A stretch of 64,000 nt of DNA from Serinicoccus sediminis (GTDB lineage: Bacteria > Actinomycetota > Actinomycetes > Actinomycetales > Dermatophilaceae): assembly GCF_004153545.1 (NCBI RefSeq), contig NZ_SDVA01000014.1, forward strand, positions 1 to 64,000, written 5' to 3'. The translations under genes and the position numbers were made by a program. Below, in pieces: positions 31,764 through 40,298 of the stretch. The notes below the pieces were generated by a model. It made no database searches. It worked only from the letters and a program-made list of their open reading frames with translations, and was not told the origin of the DNA. How positions within the stretch are numbered: position 1 is the stretch's first letter; every line of letters starts with the position of its first letter.

Positions 31764-33074
31764 GTGGCCGCACCCCGCTCCCCCTCGACGGCGCTGCGAC
31801 CGGACCCGTCGCTCGCGCACCGGACAGCCGCCACGGTCATCGAGGTCCGGGACGCCCACGGGAGGCCCGTGGTCGACACGGACGTGGTGGTGGAGCAGCT
31901 CGAGCACGCCGTCGGTCTCGGCTGCATCGGCTTCGAGCTGCTCCCGCCCGCCGCCACGTCGGCGCACGAAGAGGTCGGGGCCGACGACCCGGACGACCGC
32001 GAGCGTGACGTCATGGCGGCCCAGTGGCTGGAGCTGTTCAACACCGCGACGCTGCCCTTCTACTGGGGACAGTTCGAGGCGCGGGAGGGCTCGCCGGAGA
32101 CCGATCGGCTGCACCGGGGCGCCGAGTGGTTCGCCGGGCACGGGGTACGCCTCAAGGGCCACCCCCTCGCCTGGCACACGCTGGCTCCCCAGTGGCTGCT
32201 GGGACGCGACCCGGAGACGGTGGAAGGACTCCTGCGCCAGCGGATCACCCGCGAGGTCACGGGTTTCGCCGGGCTGATCGACACCTGGGACGCCATCAAC
32301 GAGGCCGTGATCATGCCCGACTTCCAGGCCGAGGACAACGCCGTCACCCCGCTGGCCCGGCACCTCGGGCGCGTCGGCATGGTCCGCCTCGCCGTCGAGA
32401 CGGCCCGGGCCGCGCATCCCTCGGTCACGCTGCTGCTCAACGACTTCGACATGTCACCGGCCTACGACGCGCTCGTCGAGGAGGTCCTCGACGCCGGCAT
32501 CCAGGTCGACGCGATCGGGCTGCAGAGCCACATGCACCAGGGCTGGTGGGGCGAGGAGCGCACGCTGGAGATCCTCGCCCGGTTCTCCCGCCACGGGCTG
32601 CCCCTGCACCTGACCGAGACCACGCTGGTCTCAGGGGACCTCATGCCGTCCCACGTCGAGGACCTCAACGACCACGTCGTCCAGCCGGGCGGCTGGCCCA
32701 GCACCCACGAGGGTGAGGCCCGGCAGGCGGAGGAGATCGAGCGCCACTACCGGACCGTCCTGTCGCACCCCGCAGTCGAGTCCCTCACCTACTGGGGGCT
32801 GTGGGACCGCTGGGCGTGGCTGCACGCGCCGGCCGGCCTGGTGCGCCGGGACGGCTCGCGCAAACCCGCCTACGAGGCGCTCCGGCGTCTGGTCAAGGAG
32901 GAGTGGTGGCTCGGACCGACGACGGTGCGCACGGACGCCGACGGTCGCGTCCCGCTCACCGGGTGGCTCGGCCGGTATGCCGTCCGCCTCCCCGAGGGCG
33001 CCACGGCGGAGGTCGAGCTGACCCAGGACACCCCGTCCGTCACCGCCCGCGCCGACGTCACCGCAGCTGCCTGA
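31764..33074 (+). CDS. Cytoplasmic GH10 endo-1,4-beta-xylanase
   Basis: A 436-residue glycoside hydrolase family 10 enzyme with no signal peptide. The acid/base Glu180 is in TWDAINEAVI and the nucleophile Glu285 in LHLTETTL; RLKGHPLAWHTLAPQWLL and AIGLQSHMHQGWWG are further family landmarks. A C-terminal extension of about 80 residues (LVKEEWWLGPTTVRTDADGRVPLTGW) may be a small beta domain. The GTG at 31764 has GGAGG eight bases before it. It should hydrolyse short xylo-oligosaccharides after import. The next gene is a secreted xylanase. Confidence 0.93.
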   Translation: MAAPRSPSTALRPDPSLAHRTAATVIEVRDAHGRPVVDTDVVVEQLEHAVGLGCIGFELLPPAATSAHEEVGADDPDDRERDVMAAQWLELFNTATLPFYWGQFEAREGSPETDRLHRGAEWFAGHGVRLKGHPLAWHTLAPQWLLGRDPETVEGLLRQRITREVTGFAGLIDTWDAINEAVIMPDFQAEDNAVTPLARHLGRVGMVRLAVETARAAHPSVTLLLNDFDMSPAYDALVEEVLDAGIQVDAIGLQSHMHQGWWGEERTLEILARFSRHGLPLHLTETTLVSGDLMPSHVEDLNDHVVQPGGWPSTHEGEARQAEEIERHYRTVLSHPAVESLTYWGLWDRWAWLHAPAGLVRRDGSRKPAYEALRRLVKEEWWLGPTTVRTDADGRVPLTGWLGRYAVRLPEGATAEVELTQDTPSVTARADVTAAA

Positions 33075-33124
33075 CCACCCCATACCCCCCTCCGTCCATC
33101 ACCACCGTCAAAGGAGACACCACG

Positions 33125-34288
33125 ATGCGACACCCCTTCCGTTCCCTGGCGCTGGGCGTCCTCGGCACCGCCGTGGCCGCAGGCGCCCTCGTGCCCGCAG
33201 CCTCGGCCGCCCCGCCGGAGCACTCCCACGGCCACCAGGACACCCTGCGCCGCCAGGCACCCCGCGACCTCGAGATCGGCAGTGCCGCCTGGGGCCAGCG
33301 CGACCTGACGGGCTACGACAAGCACGACCCCACCGACTACCAGCGCGTCCTGGCCCGCGAGTTCGGCTCGATCACCCCAGAGAACGACATGAAGTGGGCC
33401 GAGATCCACCCCGAGCCCGGGGTCTACGACTTCAGCGGCGCCGACGCGGTCATGGACTTCGCCCGCGCCCACCACCAGGAGGTCCGTGGGCACACCCTGC
33501 TCTGGCACAGCCAGAACCCGCAGTGGGTCATCGACGCCAGCGACGACTGGACCTGCCAGGAGGCGCGGGACGTGCTCGAGGACCACGTCCGCACGGTCGT
33601 CGGGCGCTACGCGGGCGAGATCTACGAGTGGGACGTCGCCAACGAGATCTTCCAGGACGACTGGGACACCGGCGGGGTCCGCCTCCGGACCGAGGCCAAC
33701 CCCTTCCTGAAGGCGTGCGCCGAGGACCCGGTGGCGCTCATCGGCGACACCTTCCGCTGGGCGCACGAGGTCGACCCGAAGGCCAGGCTGTTCCTCAACG
33801 ACTACAACGCCGAGGGGGTCAACACCAAGACCGACGCCTACTACGCGCTGGCCCAGGAGCTGCTGGCCGACGGGGTGCCCCTGCACGGTTTCGGCGCCCA
33901 GGGCCACCTGAGCCTGATGTACGGCTTCGACACCTCCATCCAGGCCAACTTCGAGCGTTTCGCGGCCCTCGGTCTGGACGTCGCCGTCACGGAGGCTGAT
34001 GTGCGGGTCCCGATCCCCGACGGCCAGGACGGGCCGACGGCCGAGCAGGTGACGCTGCACGCCGAGCGCCACGACGCCATGCTCGAGGCCTGCCTGGCCG
34101 TGCCGTCGTGCACGTCCTTCACGGTCTGGGGCTTCCCGGACGCCAACTCGTGGGTGCCCGACGTCTTCCCCGGGGAGGACTGGGCCACGATCTTCACCGA
34201 CGACTTCGGCCCGAAGCCCGCCTACCACGCGATGCTCGCGTCGCTGCGCGAGGCGACGCCCGGCGTCTCCCCGCGCTCGGGCCGCTGA
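33125..34288 (+). CDS. Secreted GH10 endo-1,4-beta-xylanase
   Basis: A 387-residue extracellular xylanase. MRHPFRSLALGVLGTAVAAG starts a signal peptide that should be cleaved after ASAAPP. Acid/base Glu174 lies in WDVANEIF and nucleophile Glu290 in VAVTEADV; ITPENDMKWAEIHPEPGVYDF and GHTLLWHSQNPQWV are family landmarks. There is no carbohydrate-binding module. The ATG at 33125 has AAAGGAG upstream. The gene is 50 bases downstream of the cytoplasmic GH10 gene and ends at a strong hairpin, so the two xylanases are probably one transcript acting outside and inside the cell. Confidence 0.95.
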   Translation: MRHPFRSLALGVLGTAVAAGALVPAASAAPPEHSHGHQDTLRRQAPRDLEIGSAAWGQRDLTGYDKHDPTDYQRVLAREFGSITPENDMKWAEIHPEPGVYDFSGADAVMDFARAHHQEVRGHTLLWHSQNPQWVIDASDDWTCQEARDVLEDHVRTVVGRYAGEIYEWDVANEIFQDDWDTGGVRLRTEANPFLKACAEDPVALIGDTFRWAHEVDPKARLFLNDYNAEGVNTKTDAYYALAQELLADGVPLHGFGAQGHLSLMYGFDTSIQANFERFAALGLDVAVTEADVRVPIPDGQDGPTAEQVTLHAERHDAMLEACLAVPSCTSFTVWGFPDANSWVPDVFPGEDWATIFTDDFGPKPAYHAMLASLREATPGVSPRSGR

Positions 34289-34300
34289 CCCTCGGACGAC

Positions 34301-34337
34301 GCGCGGCAGGACCTGCCCTGAGCAGGTCCTGCCGCGC
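34301..34337 (+). terminator. Strong hairpin after the xylanase genes
   Basis: A perfect 16-base stem (GCGCGGCAGGACCTGC with its complement) and a five-base loop CCTGA sit 12 bases after the secreted xylanase stop. No U-run. It separates the xylanase pair from the lacI-GH51 pair. Confidence 0.85.
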
Positions 34338-34344
34338 ACCCGTC

Positions 34345-34350
34345 GATAAT
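34345..34350 (+). promoter_or_regulatory. -10 box of a leaderless promoter (LacI-family gene)
   Basis: GATAAT ends six bases before the ATG at 34357, immediately after the terminator, indicating a separate leaderless transcript for the regulator and GH51 gene. Confidence 0.55.
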
Positions 34351-34356
34351 GGCGCC

Positions 34357-35376
34357 ATGATCACCGGTGGACGCGTGCGGATGGAGGACGTCGCGCGCCA
34401 GGCCGGCGTCTCCGTGGCGACGGTCTCCAAGGTCGTGAACGGCAGGTATGGCGTCTCCGCCGCCACCACGGCGCGGGTGCACACCGTCATCGCCGAGCTG
34501 GGCTACGAGACCAGCCTGCTGGCCCGCAGCCTGCGCAGCGCGCACACCGGCATCCTCGGGGTGCTGGTCGCCGAGTTCGAGCCGTTCAGCACCGAGCTGC
34601 TCAAGGGTGTCTCCGGGGCGATGGCCGACACCGACTACGAGCTGCTGGCCTTCGCCGGCGCCACCCACGGCGAGACCGTCGGTTGGGAACGGCGCTCGCT
34701 GCGCCGCCTGGGGGGCACCCTGCTGGACGGCGCGATCATCGTCACGCCCACCGTGGTCGAGCCCGGGGCCGCGATGCCGGTGGTCGCCATCGACCCGCAC
34801 ACCGGCAGCCACGACGTCCCGACCGTGGAGTCCGACAACGTGGGGGGCGCCCGCTCCGCCGTCGAGCACCTGGTGGGGATGGGTCACACCCGCATCGGGA
34901 TGATCCGTGGGCGTGAGGACCTCGAGTCGGCCAGGCTGCGCGAGCAGGGATTCCGCCAGGCCATGGCCGCCGCCGGGCTGCGGGTCGACGAGACCCTGCT
35001 GGCCACCGGTTCCTTCCGCGCAGAGTCGGCCGTCGGTCCGGCCCACCTCATCCTCGACCGCAAGGACCGTCCGACGGCGGTCTTCGCCGCCAACGACCTC
35101 ATGGCGCTGCGCACCGTGGAGGTCGCGCGCCAGCTGGGCCTGCGGGTGCCGCAGGACCTGTCCGTCGTCGGGTTCGACAACGTGCCTGAGTCGGCCGTCA
35201 GCGAACCGGCGCTCACGACCGTGGCCCAGCCGCTGCGCGACCTCGGCCGCACGGCGCTGGACATGTTGCTCACCCTGCTGGCCGGCGAGGAGCTCGAGCG
35301 CACGCACGTGCGCCTGCAGACCCGCCTCGTCACGCGCGCCTCCACGGCCCCGCCCGGCCCGGAGGGCCCCCGGTGA
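34357..35376 (+). CDS. LacI family transcriptional regulator
   Basis: A 339-residue repressor. The helix-turn-helix and hinge are RMEDVARQAGVSVATVSKVVNGRYGVSAATTARV at about 8-42, followed by the sugar-binding core (GILGVLVAEFEPFSTELLKG, VESDNVGGARSAVEHLVGMGHTRIGMI, FAANDLMALRTVEVARQLG, SVVGFDNVPESAV). It is the obvious candidate for the perfect 20-base palindrome at the ABC importer promoter 8 kb away. An ATG at 34381 is an alternative start, but the GATAAT box favours 34357. Its stop overlaps the GH51 start (GTGA). Confidence 0.94.
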   Translation: MITGGRVRMEDVARQAGVSVATVSKVVNGRYGVSAATTARVHTVIAELGYETSLLARSLRSAHTGILGVLVAEFEPFSTELLKGVSGAMADTDYELLAFAGATHGETVGWERRSLRRLGGTLLDGAIIVTPTVVEPGAAMPVVAIDPHTGSHDVPTVESDNVGGARSAVEHLVGMGHTRIGMIRGREDLESARLREQGFRQAMAAAGLRVDETLLATGSFRAESAVGPAHLILDRKDRPTAVFAANDLMALRTVEVARQLGLRVPQDLSVVGFDNVPESAVSEPALTTVAQPLRDLGRTALDMLLTLLAGEELERTHVRLQTRLVTRASTAPPGPEGPR

Positions 35377-36896
35377 GCGGGCTGCCGGCCCGGGTGTCGG
35401 TCGACCCGGCCTTCGTGGTCGCCGCGGTGAACCGTCGGCTCTTCGGCTCCTTCGTCGAGCACATGGGCCGGTGCGTCTACACCGGTCTCTACGAGCCCGG
35501 CCACCCCAGGGCCGACGCGGACGGCTTCCGGGAGGACGTGCTCGAGCTCGTCCGCGAGCTCGGCGTGACCACCGTGCGCTACCCCGGGGGAAACTTCGTC
35601 TCCGGCTACCGCTGGGAGGACGGCGTGGGCCCGCGGGAGGACCGACCGACCCGGCTGGAGCCGGCGTGGCGGAGCGTGGAGACCAACGCGTTCGGGCTGG
35701 GCGAGTTCATGCGGTGGGTCGAGCAGGCCGGTGTCGAGCCGATGATAGCCCTCAACCTGGGCACCCGCGGCATCCAGGAGGCGATGGACCTGCTGGAGTA
35801 CGCCAACCACCCCTGCGGCACCGCGCTGTCGGACCTGCGGGTCGCGCACGGGGCGCCCGAGCCCTACGGCATACGCCTGTGGTGCCTGGGCAACGAGATG
35901 GACGGCCCCTGGCAGCTCGGCCACCGGACGGCCGAGGAGTACGGCCGGCTCGCGGCGGAGACCGCCCGGGCCATGCGCCAGCTCGACCCCGACCTGGAGC
36001 TCGTCGCCTGCGGGTCCTCCAGCCGGGACATGCCGACCTTCGGGGCCTGGGAGGCGACCGTCCTCGAGCACACCTACGACGTGGTCGACCACATCTCCGC
36101 GCACGCCTACTACCAGCTGGAGGGCGACGACCACGCCAGCTTCCTGGCCTCGTCGGCCGACATGGACCGCTTCATCGAGCAGGTCGTCGCCACCGCCGAC
36201 CACGTCGGCGCGCGCCTCGGGTCGGACCGGCGCATCGACATCTCCTTCGACGAGTGGAACGTGTGGTACCTGGACCAGTGGCAGGAGCAGGAGCACACCC
36301 CCACCGACCGGTGGGAGGTCGCGCCGCGCCGGAGCGAGGACACCTACACCCTGCTCGACGCGGTGGTCGTGGGCTCGCTGCTCATCACCCTGCTCCGCCA
36401 CGCCGACCGGGTCACGGCGGCATCCCAGGCCCAGCTCGTCAACACCCTGTCGCTCATCCGCACCGAGCCCGGCGGGCCGGCCTGGCGGCAGTCCACCTTC
36501 CACCCCTTCGCCCTGACCTCCCGGCACGCCACCGGGACGGTGCTGGACCTGCGGGTGCAGGCGCCCACCCTGCAGACCCGGCGTCACGGCGAGGTCCCCG
36601 TGCTCGATGCGGTCGCGACGCACGACCCCGACGCCGGACGCCTGGCCGTCTTCGTGGTCAACCGTCACCCCACCGAGACGGTGACCCTCGCCACCGGTCT
36701 GCACGGCCTCGGCGGCGCCACCCTGGTGGAGGCGGTCGTGCTGAGCGGCCCGGACCCGACCGCCGCCAACACCCAGCAGGATCCCGACCGTGTCGTGCCC
36801 CACGAGCACCCGCACGCGGACGTGGTCGACGACGAGCTCAGGGCGGAGCTCCCACCGGCCTCGTGGAGCATGTTCCTCCTCGACACGAGCCGCTGA
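35373..36896 (+). CDS. GH51 alpha-L-arabinofuranosidase
   Basis: A 507-residue cytoplasmic enzyme that removes arabinofuranosyl side chains from arabinoxylan oligomers. RLFGSFVEHMGRCVYTGLYEPGHP and VRYPGGNFVSGYRWEDGVGP are GH51 landmarks; acid/base Glu175 is in WCLGNEMDGPW and nucleophile Glu294 in ISFDEWNVWY. A C-terminal beta sandwich is present at normal length. No signal peptide. GTG start overlapping lacI. It adds debranching to the xylan pathway. Confidence 0.95.
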   Translation: MSGLPARVSVDPAFVVAAVNRRLFGSFVEHMGRCVYTGLYEPGHPRADADGFREDVLELVRELGVTTVRYPGGNFVSGYRWEDGVGPREDRPTRLEPAWRSVETNAFGLGEFMRWVEQAGVEPMIALNLGTRGIQEAMDLLEYANHPCGTALSDLRVAHGAPEPYGIRLWCLGNEMDGPWQLGHRTAEEYGRLAAETARAMRQLDPDLELVACGSSSRDMPTFGAWEATVLEHTYDVVDHISAHAYYQLEGDDHASFLASSADMDRFIEQVVATADHVGARLGSDRRIDISFDEWNVWYLDQWQEQEHTPTDRWEVAPRRSEDTYTLLDAVVVGSLLITLLRHADRVTAASQAQLVNTLSLIRTEPGGPAWRQSTFHPFALTSRHATGTVLDLRVQAPTLQTRRHGEVPVLDAVATHDPDAGRLAVFVVNRHPTETVTLATGLHGLGGATLVEAVVLSGPDPTAANTQQDPDRVVPHEHPHADVVDDELRAELPPASWSMFLLDTSR

Positions 36897-36928
36897 GACG
36901 GGGCGGGAGGCTCACGCCCACCCGACCT

Positions 36929-36957
36929 CGGGGTCCGCTGCCGACGACGGGACCCCG
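36929..36957. terminator. Hairpin between convergent GH51 and GH3 genes
   Basis: CGGGGTCC and GGACCCCG form an eight-base stem around a 13-base loop in the 98-base gap where two operons meet. Confidence 0.5.
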
Positions 36958-36994
36958 CCCGGCACCGCGGGAGGTACGGACGGGGCCCTGCGCC

Positions 36995-39295
36995 TCAGCC
37001 GCCGAGCGCGACGTCGACGGTGGTCCGGCGGGGGTCGCGCAGCTGCACCTCGTGGACCTCACCGGTGAGCGTGACGGTCTGCAGCAGCCGACGGTCCTCG
37101 ACCGAGTCACCCACCCAGATCTCGACGTCCCCCGGCTCGACGACCCGGCGCCCGTCCCGGCCGGAGAACGACAGCCGGTGCGGCGGCACCTGCAGGGTCA
37201 CGGCGCACGACTCCCCCGCCCCGAGCGAGACGCGGGCATACCCCACCAGCTGGGCCACCGGCCGGGTCACCGAGGCGACGAGGTCGCGGGCGTAGACCTG
37301 CACCACGTCGTCGCCGGCACGCGTCCCGGTGTTCCTCACCCGCACGCCCACCTCGAGACCCGCGGCGGTGGAGGCCGCACGCACCTCGAGCTCGTCGAGC
37401 TCGAAGGTCGTGTAGGACAGCCCGTGCCCGAACGGCAGCGCGGGCCGGCTGGACAGGTTGGTCACGTCGGTGTCCCCGCCGAGGGGCGGGTGCAGGTAGG
37501 TGTAGGGCTGGCTGCCGGCGGAACGGGGCATGCTCACGGGCAGGTGGCCCGAGGGGTTGACCCGCCCCGAGAGGACGCCGGCCAGCGCCTGACCGCCCTC
37601 CTCCCCCGGGAAGAAGGCCTGGACCACCGCCGCGCAGGAGCCGAGAGCCCAGTCGACGGCGTAGGGCCGCCCGGTGAGGAGCACCAGGACCACCGGTGTC
37701 CCGGTCGCCACCACCGCCTCGACGAGCTGCCGCTGCACCCCGGGCAGCTCGAGGTCGTCGCGGTCGCAGCCCTCGCCGGACGTGGCCCGCCCGAAGAGAC
37801 CGGAGGAGTCGCCGACCACGACCACGGCGACGTCCGCCTCGCGCGCCGCGGCCACCGCGTCAGGCACGCCCGACAGGTCCTCGGAGTCGACGTCGCAGCC
37901 CCACGAGTAGGCGTGGCTCGCGTCCGGCCACTCCTGCAGCAGCGCCTCACGGACGGTGGGCGCCTCGATGCCAGGGTCGGTCTGCGGGTGCTGGGGGATG
38001 ACGTGGTTGACGAAGGAGTAGCACCCGAAGAGCGCGGCCAGCCGGTCGGCGTTGGGACCGATGAGGGCCACGCGCCGCGGCTCCGGGAGCGGGAGCGTCC
38101 CGTCGTTGGCCAGCAGCACCACCGACTCCTGCGCCATCCTGGCCGCGAGCGCCCGGTGCTCTGGCCCGTCCAGCTCGATGTCCTCGGGCGGCCCGTCCTC
38201 GAACGTGGCACCCAGCAGGCCCAGCTCCTCCTTCTGCCGCAGCGCCCGGGCGCAGGCCCGGTCGACGAGGGCCTCGTCCACGGTGCCCGCCCGCACGGCG
38301 TCGGCCAGGGGCTTCAGGTAGGCGTCACCGGTCGGCAGCTCGATGTCGACCCCCGCCTGCAGCGCCTGACCCGCCGCCTCGCCGAGGTCACCGGCCACGT
38401 GGTGGAGCAGGTGCAGGAAGGCGACGCCGAAGTAGTCGGCCACCACGGTGCCGTCGAAGCCCCACCGGTCCCGCAGCACCCCCGTCAGCAGGTGCGGGTC
38501 GGAGGCCACCGGCACCCCGTCGACCTCGGCGTAGGAGTGCATCACCGAGCGCACGCCCCCCTCGACGACCGCCATCTCGAACGGCGCCAGGAGGACGTCC
38601 TCGAGCTCGCGGGGCCCGGCGTGCACGGGCGCGAAGTTGCGCCCGGCCTGCGAGGCGGAGTAGCCGACGAAGTGCTTCAGGGTCGCGTGGACACCCTCGG
38701 ACTGCAGGCCCTCCACATACCCCGTCCCGACGGTGGCGACGAGGTAGGGGTCCTCGGAGATAGCCTCCTCGACCCGCCCCCAGCGCGGGTCACGCACGAC
38801 GTCCAGGACGGGCGCCAGGCCCTGGTGCACCCCGAGCTGCCGCATGGTGCGCCCGACGAGGGCCGCCATGTCGTGCACGAGGTCCGGGTCCCAGGCGGCG
38901 CCCCACGCCAGCGGGGTGGGGAAGGTGGCGGCCTTCCACGCGGCCAGCCCGGTGAGGCACTCCTCGTGGACCAGGGCGGGTATGCCGTGCCACGTGGAGG
39001 TCACCAGCCAGCGCTGGAAGTCCCAGAGCCACCGGGCGCGCTCGACCGGCTCCACCGGCGTCGTGCCGTAGACGCGGGTGAGGTGCCCCAGGCCGCCCGC
39101 GGCCACGTCCTGCAGGCTCGTCGGCTCGGCGAAGGCGCCCTGCAGCGGGGCCACCGCGTCCCCGTCGCCCTTGTCCCAGAAGCCGACGATCTGCGCCAGC
39201 TTCTCCTCCAGGGACAGGGACGAGAGCAGCTCTGGGACGCTCGGTCGGAGGCGGTCGCCCGGTGCGGTGGCCTGGACGGTCGTGGTCTCGGTCAT
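36995..39295 (-). CDS. GH3 beta-glycosidase, probable beta-xylosidase
   Basis: A 766-residue family 3 enzyme, cytoplasmic. The N-terminal barrel begins LLSSLSLEEKLAQIVGFW and includes GLAPVLDVVRDPRWGRVEEAISEDPYLVATVGTGYVEGLQ, KHFVGYS and the nucleophile Asp287 in VVADYFGVAFLHLLHH. The alpha/beta sandwich (ESVVLLANDGTLPLPEPRRVALIGPNAD) and a FnIII-like end (FGHGLSYTTFELDELEV, VYARDLVASVTRPVAQLVGYARVSL) follow. Specificity between glucose and xylose cannot be read, but the pathway context favours xylosidase. It is the last gene of the sugar importer operon, 73 bases after the permease. Confidence 0.93.
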   Translation of the reverse strand: MTETTTVQATAPGDRLRPSVPELLSSLSLEEKLAQIVGFWDKGDGDAVAPLQGAFAEPTSLQDVAAGGLGHLTRVYGTTPVEPVERARWLWDFQRWLVTSTWHGIPALVHEECLTGLAAWKAATFPTPLAWGAAWDPDLVHDMAALVGRTMRQLGVHQGLAPVLDVVRDPRWGRVEEAISEDPYLVATVGTGYVEGLQSEGVHATLKHFVGYSASQAGRNFAPVHAGPRELEDVLLAPFEMAVVEGGVRSVMHSYAEVDGVPVASDPHLLTGVLRDRWGFDGTVVADYFGVAFLHLLHHVAGDLGEAAGQALQAGVDIELPTGDAYLKPLADAVRAGTVDEALVDRACARALRQKEELGLLGATFEDGPPEDIELDGPEHRALAARMAQESVVLLANDGTLPLPEPRRVALIGPNADRLAALFGCYSFVNHVIPQHPQTDPGIEAPTVREALLQEWPDASHAYSWGCDVDSEDLSGVPDAVAAAREADVAVVVVGDSSGLFGRATSGEGCDRDDLELPGVQRQLVEAVVATGTPVVLVLLTGRPYAVDWALGSCAAVVQAFFPGEEGGQALAGVLSGRVNPSGHLPVSMPRSAGSQPYTYLHPPLGGDTDVTNLSSRPALPFGHGLSYTTFELDELEVRAASTAAGLEVGVRVRNTGTRAGDDVVQVYARDLVASVTRPVAQLVGYARVSLGAGESCAVTLQVPPHRLSFSGRDGRRVVEPGDVEIWVGDSVEDRRLLQTVTLTGEVHEVQLRDPRRTTVDVALGG

Positions 39296-39368
39296 GGTGA
39301 GGTGCCTTCCTCGGTGAGGAGATGAGGTGCGGGACGCAGGCGCTGGGCCGCGTGCGGACAGTGGGTCG

Positions 39369-40298
39369 TCAGCCCTTGACGGCGCCCTGGAGGCCGCTCA
39401 CGATGCGCCTCTGCATGGCCAGGAAGAAGATCAGCGCCGGGACCATCGCCAGGGTCGTGAACGCGAAGACGCCGGCGGTGTCCGAGGAGTACTGCGAGGA
39501 GAAGTCGGCCACGCCCAGCGGCAACGTCTTCATGTCGCCCTGCAGGAGCAGCAGGGGCAGCAGGTAGGCGTTCCACGACGCGACGAAGGCGAGCACCCCG
39601 ACGGTGACCGCGCCCGGGGCGGACAGCGGCAGCAGCACCCGCCAGAAGAACTGCAGCCGTGAGGCGCCGTCGACGATGGCGGCCTCCTCCATCTCCCGCG
39701 GGATCGCCATGAGGAAGGGACGCAGGATGACGATGGTCATCGGCAGCGCGAACGCCGCCTGGGGAAGGGCGACGCCCCACCAGGTGTTGCCCAGGCTCAG
39801 GTCCCGGGTGACGAGGATGAACAGCGGGATGATCGCCACGGTGGCGGGGAAGAGCAGCCCCACGACGAAGACCATGAACAACGGCTCGCGCCAGCGGAAC
39901 TGGTAGCGAGCCAGGGGGTAGGCCGCCATGAGCCCGGCGATGACGGTCACCGCGGTGGTGATGAAGGCGACCGCCACCGAGTTGAGGGCATACGTCCAGA
40001 ACGAGCTCTCGGTCAGCACCCGCCGGTAGTTGTCCAGGACCCACGGGTCCGGCATCCCGGCCGGGTCGGAGGCCAGCTGCGCGTTCGTGCGGAAGCCGCC
40101 GAACACGGCATACAGGACCGGACCGAGGGTGAGCGCCACGACGACGAGGGCCGCGAGGTAGACGAGCACCCCGCCCTCGCTGCGGCCGCTGCCGTGGCGG
40201 GGGCGCCGGCCGTCCGCCGACCGGGGGCGCGGGTCGGGACCGGCCGAGCCGGCCCGGGGCGTCGCACCGGTCGCCGTGGTCGTGGTCGTGGTGCTCAT
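39369..40298 (-). CDS. Sugar ABC permease, MalG type
   Basis: A 309-residue inner-membrane permease. After a Thr/Pro/Arg-rich N-terminal tail, the first helix is GVLVYLAALVVVALTLGPVLYAVF; the EAA loop is EMEEAAIVDGASRLQFFWRVLLPLSAPG, and ATVAIIPLFILVTRDLSLGNTWWGVALPQAAFALP is typical of MalG. The ATG at 40298 overlaps the stop of the MalF-type gene by four bases. No ATPase gene is in the operon, so a shared MsmX/MsiK-type ATPase encoded elsewhere is expected (family knowledge). Confidence 0.94.
   Translation of the reverse strand: MSTTTTTTATGATPRAGSAGPDPRPRSADGRRPRHGSGRSEGGVLVYLAALVVVALTLGPVLYAVFGGFRTNAQLASDPAGMPDPWVLDNYRRVLTESSFWTYALNSVAVAFITTAVTVIAGLMAAYPLARYQFRWREPLFMVFVVGLLFPATVAIIPLFILVTRDLSLGNTWWGVALPQAAFALPMTIVILRPFLMAIPREMEEAAIVDGASRLQFFWRVLLPLSAPGAVTVGVLAFVASWNAYLLPLLLLQGDMKTLPLGVADFSSQYSSDTAGVFAFTTLAMVPALIFFLAMQRRIVSGLQGAVKG

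Noticed and set aside
34907-39325. A 1472-codon plus-strand open frame across lacI, GH51 and GH3
   Set aside because: It runs in another frame or antisense to genes with clear catalytic motifs and is Arg/Pro/Gly-rich; at this GC content stop codons are rare, so such frames arise by chance.
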